A stretch of DNA of 64,000 nucleotides from Synergistota bacterium (lineage in GTDB: Bacteria > Synergistota > Synergistia > Synergistales > Synergistaceae), in NCBI GenBank assembly GCA_023450745.1, contig JAEXGR010000044.1, positions 59,165-123,164 on the forward strand, given 5' to 3'. The position numbers and the translations under genes were made by a program. Shown piece after piece: positions 57,223 through 64,000 of this stretch; within the stretch, counting starts at the first letter, position 1, and each line of letters starts with the position of its first letter. The notes below the pieces were generated by a model that had not been told where the DNA came from, ran no database searches, and worked only from the letters and a program-made list of their open reading frames with translations.

Positions 57223-59036
57223 ACTATAAAGTATTGGTGGTTTTATTTCTCGCCGTCTTTTGCGCGGCGGCCGCGCCGCGCTGCGGCGAAGCGGTAGTCA
57301 CGGAGGCGCGCAAACTGGACGGCCAAAAATCAATCATCGAAGGGATGCGCCTGCAGCAGGTGGGGGCGACGGAGATGATGATCGAGCTGCGCGGCACGCG
57401 GCTGCCGCTGCCGACGGCGGTGAGCTCCGACAACGCCGCGACGCTCGTCTTTGGAGACACGCGCTTCCCGCGCGACACGGACCGTAAGGACTGGTGGGAC
57501 GAGTTCGAGTGGGATGTTTTTAAGCTGAATCTTAAAAAAAGCGACGAGTGGATGCAGCGCTACGATTTTCCGCTCATTGAGCAGGTGCGCGTCACTTCCA
57601 ACGACCAGAAGGGCGTCACGATGAACATCATCGGCCCGAAGCCGCTGGTTTTAAAAGATATCTCCGGCATGCCGGGCTCGAACCGGCTGCGGATCATGTT
57701 GGTGAGCCCGTCGAACCTCACGCCGCCGCCGCTTATACCCAAGCCGCGCCCCGCTCCCGCGGGCGACCCGCTCGCGGTCTCGACGCCCGTCACGCTTGAA
57801 CTGCGCGATGTTTCGGTGCGCGAAGTCTTCCGTATGCTCGCGAAGCTCAAAGACCTGAATCTCGTGCTCGACACCACCGTCCCCGAGACGCCGATGACCT
57901 TTTCCTTCAAGGACACGCGCTTCGGCGAGGTATTCGCCTATATGCTGCGGATGAACAATCTCGCCTACTCGCTGGTCGGCAAGACGCTCGTCGTCGGCAC
58001 GGCGGACAGTATCGGCAAGACTCTGGGACAAAATCAGACGCGCCAGTACAAGGTGGCCTACGCGGAGGTGGCCAAGCTGCCGGCGATCATCATGGGCCTT
58101 GTGCCGCTGCCGAAGCCGCCGGTCGCCGACGACAGGCTCCGCTGTCTCTATATCACGGCGACGCCGGAGCAGCACCGCCAGATAGAGACGCTGATGAACC
58201 GCGTCGATCACCCTGGCAAACAGATCATGATCGAGGCGCGTCTCGTGGAGATCAGCGACGGCGCGCGGCAGGAGATCGAATCGATGATCGCCGCCGTCTA
58301 CAAGGGCTGGATCTTTACCTACGGCGCGACGGGGCTGGGCAGCCGCTATACATACGGCAACGGCAGCGTCGTTCCCAACGTTGACCCCACAGGCACGACG
58401 ACACAGGGAGAGCTGCCCCTCATCGGCGGCGGTGATTCAACTTTTCCGAGCAGTGTAATCGACCCGGCGATGAAGATGCTTGACGCCGGACTGCGCGCGA
58501 TGGAATCGGACAACAAGGGCAAGGTGCTGGCCTCGCCTTCGGTGGTGGCGCTTGACGGGCAGAAGGCTTCGGTGAAGCTCACGCATAACTATTTGTACCA
58601 GTCCGGCGTAGACGACAACGGCAACCCCGAGTTCACGAACCAGGAGACGGGGCCGACGCTTGAATTTACGCCAACGATGGGCCGCGACGGTTTCATTACC
58701 ATCAAGATGAAGATATCGACGGGCGAAATCGTCGCTTTCCGCCAATCAGGCGACTCCGAGGCACCGGAGACGACGAAGCGCGAGGTCGATACCCAGGTAC
58801 GCGTGCGCAACGGCGAACTCTTCGTGATCGGCGGCCTCTATCAGGAAAATAAAACCAACACGGTAACGCGCGTGCCGATATTGGGCTATATACCGCTGCT
58901 GGGAGAATTGTTCAAATCGCGTACAACGAACCACTCGAAATCACAGATGGCCTTCATCGCCATCCCCTATATACTCGATATTCCGACCGGCGCCGCCGAG
59001 GTGCTCGAGATGCCGGATGTCAGTCTCTACCAGTAG
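57189..59036 (+). CDS. pilQ: Type IV pilus secretin PilQ
   Basis: 615 residues with a signal peptide (about 14-37). Order: AMIN-like N-terminal beta region (about 45-170), Pro-rich linker, STN/N0 domain (about 195-275, LELRDVSVREVFRMLAKLKDLN), an N1-type domain, and the secretin barrel (about 385-610, VRNGELFVIGGLYQEN, VPILGYIPLLGELF). It forms the outer-membrane pore through which the pilus passes. AAGGAGTG lies before ATG 57189, inside the previous gene. Confidence 0.93.
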   Translation: MGKQKSSHGFINYKVLVVLFLAVFCAAAAPRCGEAVVTEARKLDGQKSIIEGMRLQQVGATEMMIELRGTRLPLPTAVSSDNAATLVFGDTRFPRDTDRKDWWDEFEWDVFKLNLKKSDEWMQRYDFPLIEQVRVTSNDQKGVTMNIIGPKPLVLKDISGMPGSNRLRIMLVSPSNLTPPPLIPKPRPAPAGDPLAVSTPVTLELRDVSVREVFRMLAKLKDLNLVLDTTVPETPMTFSFKDTRFGEVFAYMLRMNNLAYSLVGKTLVVGTADSIGKTLGQNQTRQYKVAYAEVAKLPAIIMGLVPLPKPPVADDRLRCLYITATPEQHRQIETLMNRVDHPGKQIMIEARLVEISDGARQEIESMIAAVYKGWIFTYGATGLGSRYTYGNGSVVPNVDPTGTTTQGELPLIGGGDSTFPSSVIDPAMKMLDAGLRAMESDNKGKVLASPSVVALDGQKASVKLTHNYLYQSGVDDNGNPEFTNQETGPTLEFTPTMGRDGFITIKMKISTGEIVAFRQSGDSEAPETTKREVDTQVRVRNGELFVIGGLYQENKTNTVTRVPILGYIPLLGELFKSRTTNHSKSQMAFIAIPYILDIPTGAAEVLEMPDVSLYQ

Positions 59037-59051
59037 AGGAGCGATGCTACG

Positions 59052-60770
59052 ATGGCCCATCAGCAGATAAAGGTAGTCCGGCTTGGAGAGCTTCTGCTCA
59101 ACGCCGGCGTGATCTCCCAGGAAAACCTCAACGCCGCGCTCGCCGAACAGAAGGTCTCGCACCTTCGTCTCGGGGAGATCCTGATCAAAGAGGGCTACCT
59201 GACGGAGAACCATTTGGCGGAGGCTCTCTGCCAGCAGCTGGATCTCCAGCCTGTCTCACTGGCGAAGATACGCCCGCAGCAGGAGGCCCTGGCGCTCGTT
59301 CCGGAAAATGTGGCGACCCGCCTCAACCTTCTGCCTCTTCAGCTGGTGGGGGACGACAGGCTCGTCGTCGCGATGGCCGACCCGATGGACACTTACGCCG
59401 TCGACGAACTCTATCTGCTCACGAATCGCGAGATCGAGATACGCGTCGCGACCTCCACGGACATCCATAAAGCGCTCGTAAGCTATTACCGCGTGCAGAC
59501 CAGCGTCCACGACGCGATGGCCGACGTCATGAGGCAGGAGCAGGCGGCGCCGTCCGCGCCCAATGTCGTCACCGTCTCGCAGACGACGGCGCAGGACGTC
59601 ACGAACATCGCCGCCGACGCCGCGCCGGTCGTGCGTCTGGTAAACAGCATTTTAGAGCAGGCGGTGCGCGAAAAGGCCTCTGACATCCATATCGAGCCGA
59701 CGGAGACGATGACGCGCGTCCGCTTTCGTATCGACGGCACGTTGTTCAGCAATATCGAAATTCCGAGCAACCTTCACCTGCCGTTGATCGCGCGCATTAA
59801 AATCCTCTCCGGGATGGACATCGCGGAAAAGCGGCGTCCACAGGACGGGCGTATCCTCATCAAGGTCGCGGGCTCGCGGATAGACCTCCGCGTCTCGACG
59901 CTGCCCTCCATACTGGGAGAGAAGGTGGTGCTGAGGCTGCTCGACCAGAGCAACGACCGTATCGGGATGGACAAGCTCGGCTTCAGCGGCAGCCAGCAGA
60001 AGCTGCTGCGCGAGGCGATCACGGCCTCCAACGGCATCGTGCTCGTCACGGGGCCTACCGGCTCCGGTAAGTCGACGACGCTCTATTCGCTGCTTGAGAT
60101 ACTGAACGACCCCTCAAAAAACATCATCACGCTCGAGGACCCGGTGGAATTTACGATCGCCGGGCTCACGCAGATACAGATAAACGAGAAGATCGGACTT
60201 ACCTTCGGCGGCGCTCTGCGCTCCATTCTGCGTCAGGACCCCGACATCATCATGGTCGGAGAAATCCGCGACACGGAGACGGCGCAGCTCGCGGTCCGCG
60301 TCGCTCTTACGGGACACCTTGTGCTCAGCACTTTGCATACGAATGACGCGCCGACCGCCGTCAACAGGCTTGTCGACATGGGCGTGCCGCGCTTCCTGCT
60401 CGCCTCCTCGCTGCGCGCCGTGCTCGCGCAGCGCCTCGTGCGGAGCCTTTGCCCGCACTGCAAGGAAAAGCTCTTCGTCAACGCGGCGATGGAGGCCGAG
60501 ACGGGCATCCCCGCCGGAACGATCGTCTATGGCCCCAAGGGCTGCCCCGAGTGCCGTTTTACGGGCTATAAGGGGCGCACGGTGATCGCCGAAATCATGA
60601 TGGTGGACAATACGCTGCGCGCGATGATAAACGACGGCGCCTCCGAGCAGGAGCTGCGCGATTACGCGCGCCGCTTCGGAATGCTGACGCTGCGAGAGGA
60701 CGCGCTCAGCAAGGTGGAAGCTGGGATAACCAGTATCGACGAAATGCTCTTTACGACGATTATAGATTAG
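59052..60770 (+). CDS. pilB: Type IV pilus extension ATPase PilB
   Basis: 572 residues: GspE/PilB N-terminal domain (about 1-150), then the hexameric ATPase with Walker A GPTGSGKSTTLYS near 334, Asp box LEDPVEF, Walker B QDPDIIMVGEIRD, His box GHLVLSTLHTNDA and a zinc-binding tetracysteine (CPHC, CPEC) near 475-500. It drives pilin addition at the inner membrane. Together with PilT downstream this favours a pilus over a type II secretion system. Confidence 0.95.
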   Translation: MAHQQIKVVRLGELLLNAGVISQENLNAALAEQKVSHLRLGEILIKEGYLTENHLAEALCQQLDLQPVSLAKIRPQQEALALVPENVATRLNLLPLQLVGDDRLVVAMADPMDTYAVDELYLLTNREIEIRVATSTDIHKALVSYYRVQTSVHDAMADVMRQEQAAPSAPNVVTVSQTTAQDVTNIAADAAPVVRLVNSILEQAVREKASDIHIEPTETMTRVRFRIDGTLFSNIEIPSNLHLPLIARIKILSGMDIAEKRRPQDGRILIKVAGSRIDLRVSTLPSILGEKVVLRLLDQSNDRIGMDKLGFSGSQQKLLREAITASNGIVLVTGPTGSGKSTTLYSLLEILNDPSKNIITLEDPVEFTIAGLTQIQINEKIGLTFGGALRSILRQDPDIIMVGEIRDTETAQLAVRVALTGHLVLSTLHTNDAPTAVNRLVDMGVPRFLLASSLRAVLAQRLVRSLCPHCKEKLFVNAAMEAETGIPAGTIVYGPKGCPECRFTGYKGRTVIAEIMMVDNTLRAMINDGASEQELRDYARRFGMLTLREDALSKVEAGITSIDEMLFTTIID

Positions 60771-60780
60771 GAGCCTGACA

Positions 60781-61866
60781 ATGACGGGATTTACCCTGAG
60801 AGATACCCTGATAAGAGGAATAAACAGCTGTGCCAGCGACGTGCATCTCAGCGTCGGCGACGTGCCGATGCTGCGGATAGACGGAAACCTCGTGCGAGTG
60901 CCCGACGCGCAGCCGCTGACGGCGGAGGATATGCGGGAGGCCGTCCACGAGCTGCTGACGGAGAGTCAGCGCGAACGTCTGGAAGAGGAACGGGAATATG
61001 ATTTCAGTTTCAGCCTCGACATGGGCGTAAAAGAGCAGCGCTTCCGCGCCAACTTCTCGCATGAAAAGGGCAATCCCGCGCTTGCGTTGCGCGCCATCAC
61101 CTCCAACATCCGCACGATGAAGCAGTTGGGGCTGCCAGAAGACCTCAAGGCGATGACGCGCAAGAACAACGGGCTTTTTCTCGTCACGGGGCCGACCGGC
61201 TCCGGTAAATCGACGACGCTCGCCGCGGTCATCCAGGAGATAAACCTCACGCGTTCGGTGCATATCGTCACCGTCGAGGACCCGATAGAATACCTCTATA
61301 ACTCAGAGGTGGCGCTTATCCACCAGCGCGAGCTCGGACGCGACACGAAGACCTTTGCCGAAGCGCTGCGCCGCGCGATGCGCCAGGACCCGGACGTCAT
61401 CATGATCGGCGAAATGCGCGACCTCGAGACGATCTCCGCCGCGATCACCGCCGCGGAGACCGGACATTTGGTGCTGGCGACGCTCCACACGCGCGACGCG
61501 GCGCAGAGCATCGACAGGATCATCGACGTATTTCCCCCCTATCAGCAGCAGCAGATACGCATTCAGCTTTCCTCGATGCTGCTCGGCGTCCTTTCGCAGC
61601 AGCTGATCCCGCTCGAGGGCATACCCGGGCGCACGGTGGCCACGGAATATCTTGTCGCGACTAACGCCGTCCGCAACTATATCCGCGAAGGCAAGAGCTC
61701 GCAGATAAAAAACGTCATCCAAACCGGCTCGGCGCTCGGCATGCACACGATGGACCAGGACCTTGCCCGGCTCTGCCAGAAAGGGATGATCGGCAGAAGA
61801 GACGCGCTGGCCCATGCCTATGACGTGGAGAGCTTCAACCGCTATATGATGAATGGAGAGGTATAG
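60781..61866 (+). CDS. pilT: Type IV pilus retraction ATPase PilT
   Basis: 361 residues. N-terminal PAS-like domain, Walker A GPTGSGKSTTLAA near 137, RQDPDVIMIGEMRD near 205, ATLHTRDAAQSIDRIIDVFP, and the retraction-specific AIRNLIRE-type motif NAVRNYIREGKSSQI near 295. It powers pilus retraction, hence twitching or DNA uptake. RBS is weak (GGAG). Overlaps the prepilin-like gene by 14 bases. Confidence 0.95.
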   Translation: MTGFTLRDTLIRGINSCASDVHLSVGDVPMLRIDGNLVRVPDAQPLTAEDMREAVHELLTESQRERLEEEREYDFSFSLDMGVKEQRFRANFSHEKGNPALALRAITSNIRTMKQLGLPEDLKAMTRKNNGLFLVTGPTGSGKSTTLAAVIQEINLTRSVHIVTVEDPIEYLYNSEVALIHQRELGRDTKTFAEALRRAMRQDPDVIMIGEMRDLETISAAITAAETGHLVLATLHTRDAAQSIDRIIDVFPPYQQQQIRIQLSSMLLGVLSQQLIPLEGIPGRTVATEYLVATNAVRNYIREGKSSQIKNVIQTGSALGMHTMDQDLARLCQKGMIGRRDALAHAYDVESFNRYMMNGEV

Positions 61867-62161
61867 GGGCTCTCTGCTTGCGGAGGCGGCCGTATCCCTT
61901 TTTATCCTGCTTGTCCTTCTGGCCGCCGCAGTTGCCGCGCTCCGCGGGACGGCAGGGCTTGCGGAACGCGCGGACGCGCGGCTTTCCGTCGAAACGGCGC
62001 GCGCGGACGCCATCGCCCGCCTCGCCGCCGGCGTCGGGGGGCTGACGGCGGCGGACCGCGTCACGATTCCCGGCGGCGTCGCGGCGAGGCGTCTATCTGT
62101 ACCGGCCGCGGGCGGTGGCGAAATAGCCGTTGTCTGGCCGGATGCCGGGCAAACGCCTTAA
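61853..62161 (+). CDS. Prepilin-like protein
   Basis: 102 residues. RG-SLLAE after the start (G at -1, E at +5) followed by a 20-residue hydrophobic helix is a prepilin-peptidase site; the S at +1 replaces the usual F or M. The head domain is small, Ala/Val/Arg-rich and lacks the usual Cys pair. Probably a minor pilin or pseudopilin of the same pilus machine. Its start lies inside the pilT end. Confidence 0.65.
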   Translation: MERYRGSLLAEAAVSLFILLVLLAAAVAALRGTAGLAERADARLSVETARADAIARLAAGVGGLTAADRVTIPGGVAARRLSVPAAGGGEIAVVWPDAGQTP

Positions 62162-62175
62162 GCCTAAGCCCGCTA

Positions 62176-63117
62176 ATGAAAGCCTTGAACAATCCGCGCT
62201 GCCGGGCGGCGGGCGCAAGACGCCGTTTTGCCTTTACACTTGCGGAATGCCTCGTCGCCCTTCTGATAATATCGCTTATTCTTCCCGCGCTATTTTCGCC
62301 CTTGAAAAATACGCTCTACGCCTACCGCCTGTATCGCGACCGCCGGATAGCGGAGTCGCGAATCTGGACGGTTCGCGCCATCCTGCGAAACCCCGTTTTC
62401 TACTGCGCGCTGGGGCTTCCCGTTGAGGCCGGCTTGTACAAAACGGCCTTTGGCGCGAAACTCGGGCAGCCCTTCAGCTGGGAGGGGCCGATCTCCGTTT
62501 TGCCGGGGCCGGATGACGGCCTGCCAGGCGGACTTCTGCGCCTTGCCTACGCCTATCCCGAGCTTTGCCGGACGCGAAGCGGCGGCCTGGTCGGCAAGGC
62601 GGCCTCCGCGGTGCGCTTTGACGCGGCCCCCAACCGCGATTATTTCGCGCTCGACCTGTTCGATAAAACCGGCTCCGTCAAAAATTGGGTGATGTTTGAG
62701 AACAGCCGGCCGCCGCGGGTGCCGCTGGTGGTTTTGAAAGCTTCCGGCGCCGAGCTTGAATTGAAAAATTACCTTGCGGACGAGGTCTTCGTTCCGCGGG
62801 GCGAGCGTCTGCTGCTTTTTCGCGCGCTGGAGTGCTGGGCGCGGGACGGCAAACTCTACACGAAAGACTTTCGCACGACCGGCGAGCAGCCGCGCGAAAA
62901 CGGCGTTTGCGAGATCCGCTTTTATCTTGACGGCGGCGGCCGGGCGCTGACGGTCTGTCTCGTCGTGCGCGGCGACGACGAGACCCTCGCCCCCGGGCGC
63001 ATTGTCGGCGCGGATAAGTGCCGGGGAGATATCCTTGCGCGGTGGCAGGGGCGCTCGCCGTATATTCTTTACTGTGCGGAGTTTACTTGGCCCGTAATGA
63101 ATAACTGCGCGCAATAA
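62176..63117 (+). CDS. Prepilin-type N-terminal cleavage protein
   Basis: 313 residues. A 17-residue basic leader (RCRAAGARRRFA), then FTLAECLVALLIISLILPALF: Glu at +5 as in prepilins, but Ala rather than Gly at -1. The remaining 270 residues form a beta-rich head with several Cys and an unusual length, as in large minor pilins (PilW/PilX or ComGF-like class). It closes the pilus operon; the gap to efp is 174 bases. Confidence 0.68.
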   Translation: MKALNNPRCRAAGARRRFAFTLAECLVALLIISLILPALFSPLKNTLYAYRLYRDRRIAESRIWTVRAILRNPVFYCALGLPVEAGLYKTAFGAKLGQPFSWEGPISVLPGPDDGLPGGLLRLAYAYPELCRTRSGGLVGKAASAVRFDAAPNRDYFALDLFDKTGSVKNWVMFENSRPPRVPLVVLKASGAELELKNYLADEVFVPRGERLLLFRALECWARDGKLYTKDFRTTGEQPRENGVCEIRFYLDGGGRALTVCLVVRGDDETLAPGRIVGADKCRGDILARWQGRSPYILYCAEFTWPVMNNCAQ

Positions 63118-63189
63118 GCGCCGCCGCGGCGGACGACGGCGAAAATGCGTAAGTTGGCTCTTTTGGACGATATTATTTGTCTATAATAT

Positions 63190-63219
63190 TTGATAAGTCA
63201 ACACATTTTATGTTATGAT
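63190..63219 (+). promoter_or_regulatory. Promoter of efp
   Basis: TTGATA (63190-63195) and TATGAT (63214-63219) with an 18-bp spacer, in an AT-rich island. A second TATAAT lies at 63183-63188 without a good -35. Confidence 0.5.
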
Positions 63220-63291
63220 TTTACAGCATAGTCAGGAATTGATATATGTGGGCATGCGGTATGCTCATACAAGCACAGGGAGGCATTTTTT

Positions 63292-63864
63292 ATGGCACAG
63301 ATAGTCGATACGAGTGATTTCCGTCCCGGTCTGAAGATCAAATGGGAAGGCGGGATGTGGGTTATCCTCGAATGTTCGCATCACAAGATGGGAAGAGGCG
63401 GGGCGATCGTCCGCGGCAAGCTCCGCAACCTTGAGACGGGCTCGGGCGTGGACCAGTCGTTCAAGTCGGGCGAACGCTTTGAGAGGATTATCTTTGACGA
63501 GAAGCCCGCGCAGTACCAGTACAAGGACGGGGATGACTTCGTCTTTATGGATATGGAATCGTACGATCAGGTGACTCTATCGCCCGATGTTCTCGGCGAT
63601 ATGGCAAAGTTCCTTATAGACGACCTTGAGGTCAGCTTCGATATGTACGAAGGGCGAGTGATGGGCATCGAGCTTCCCAATCAGGTGACGATGAAGGTCA
63701 CCGACACGCCGCCCGGATTTAAAGGAGACACGGCCTCCGGCGGCGGCAAGCCCGCGACGACCGAGACGGGCCTGGTAGTTACTGTTCCGTTCTTTGTGGA
63801 AAACGGCGAAGAGATAGTCGTCGACACGAGGACGGGGGAGTATTTAGAGCGAGCGAAGAAGTAA
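63292..63864 (+). CDS. efp: Translation elongation factor P
   Basis: 190 residues, full length. EF-P relieves ribosome stalls at Pro-Pro stretches. KOW-like N-domain with the loop (ECSHHKMGRGG near 27) that carries the modified residue, then two OB folds; C-terminal VDTRTGEYLERA is the family signature. The loop residue is Lys (HKMGRG), so lysylation (EpmA), 5-aminopentanol or no modification are possible. GGGAGG precedes the ATG. Confidence 0.96.
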   Translation: MAQIVDTSDFRPGLKIKWEGGMWVILECSHHKMGRGGAIVRGKLRNLETGSGVDQSFKSGERFERIIFDEKPAQYQYKDGDDFVFMDMESYDQVTLSPDVLGDMAKFLIDDLEVSFDMYEGRVMGIELPNQVTMKVTDTPPGFKGDTASGGGKPATTETGLVVTVPFFVENGEEIVVDTRTGEYLERAKK

Positions 63865-63915
63865 CCGGGCACAGGTTTCTTCCGGCATTCGCATAATCCA
63901 ACAGGAGGGATTCAA

Positions 63916-64000
63916 ATGAGCGCACGTGAGAAAATAGCATATTTGAAGGGGCTTATCGACGGACAGAATTTAACGGCTGATTCGCCTGACAAAGCAAAGT
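63916..64000 (+). CDS. CD1247-like N-terminal domain protein, 3' truncated by window edge
   Basis: Only the first 28 codons are visible, starting 8 nt after AGGAGGGA. The start MSAREKIAYLKGLIDGQNL resembles the CD1247 N-terminal domain (EKVAYLKGLAEGL-like) found beside efp in several anaerobes (recollection, not searched). The rest of the protein lies beyond the window, so function cannot be given. Confidence 0.5.
   Translation, partial: MSAREKIAYLKGLIDGQNLTADSPDKAK

Noticed and set aside
1..64000. CRISPR array, rRNA genes, prophage or defence island
   Set aside because: No regularly spaced repeats, no rRNA signature sequences and no phage structural or restriction genes were seen.

Overview
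The window looks like a piece of the core chromosome of a high-GC, anaerobic, diderm bacterium. Best guess (inference, moderate confidence): a member of the Synergistota such as Cloacibacillus or a relative. Reasons: LPS-export genes (lptA, lptB) and a type IV pilus secretin imply an outer membrane; a trimeric NAD-linked [FeFe]-hydrogenase under a Rex-type regulator implies a fermentative anaerobe; codon use is strongly GC-rich; and many informational genes occur in short, tightly coupled operons.

Layout. 1-1.9 kb: end of a 2-hydroxyacid dehydrogenase gene and a beta-hydroxyacid dehydrogenase. 2.0-10.5 kb: infC-rpmI-rplT (with a leader attenuator and an AUA start for infC), a Ktr/Trk potassium uptake pair, pheS-pheT, a coiled-coil/ZapA-like pair and cvpA. 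10.6-13.8 kb: mutS2 and yqeB. 13.8-20.5 kb: a complete Pho regulon block (Pho box, pstSCAB, phoU, PhoB/PhoR-like two-component pair). 20.5-24.5 kb: small genes on both strands, SRP RNA, tRNA-Ser(GGA), a c-di-GMP phosphodiesterase-like EAL protein, tadA, tRNA-Arg(CCG) followed by a duplicated tRNA 3' half, and a cupin. 24.7-29.2 kb: a DUF1538 membrane protein with a tandem PII-like protein, tRNA-Ser(CGA), and the pantothenate symporter pair yhdT-panF. 29.2-29.86 kb: a gene-free cluster of inverted repeats that looks like decayed miniature mobile elements. 29.9-34.1 kb: rpsB-tsf, pyrH-frr, cca. 34.2-36.0 kb: a lone molybdopterin oxidoreductase on the minus strand. 36.2-41.5 kb: pyrR-pyrB-pyrC-pyrF-pyrE behind an attenuator-like leader, then a TroA-like exported protein. 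41.6-45.1 kb: lptA-lptB-murJ. 45.2-47.8 kb: an exported protein, a Cys-rich zinc-ribbon protein, tsaD, and a hipB gene with a wrecked hipA. 47.8-52.9 kb: rex and the hydrogenase operon. 53.1-63.1 kb: two pilin-like proteins and the pilMNO(P)Q-pilB-pilT-prepilin operon. 63.2 kb to the end: efp and the start of a further gene.

Functional links: phosphate sensing and uptake form one self-contained block. Pyrimidine synthesis is under likely PyrR or attenuator control. Rex probably reads the NADH/NAD ratio and controls the NAD-coupled hydrogenase next to it. The pilus block encodes extension and retraction ATPases, the alignment complex and the secretin, but no platform protein PilC and no prepilin peptidase. 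The most unusual items are the AUA-initiated infC, the perfect palindrome whose arms flank the rex -10 box, the DUF1538/tandem-PII pair with a 16-codon upstream reading frame, the tRNA-Arg half duplication, the hipBA relic, and a short palindromic repeat shared between the tRNA-Arg site and the 29 kb repeat cluster.
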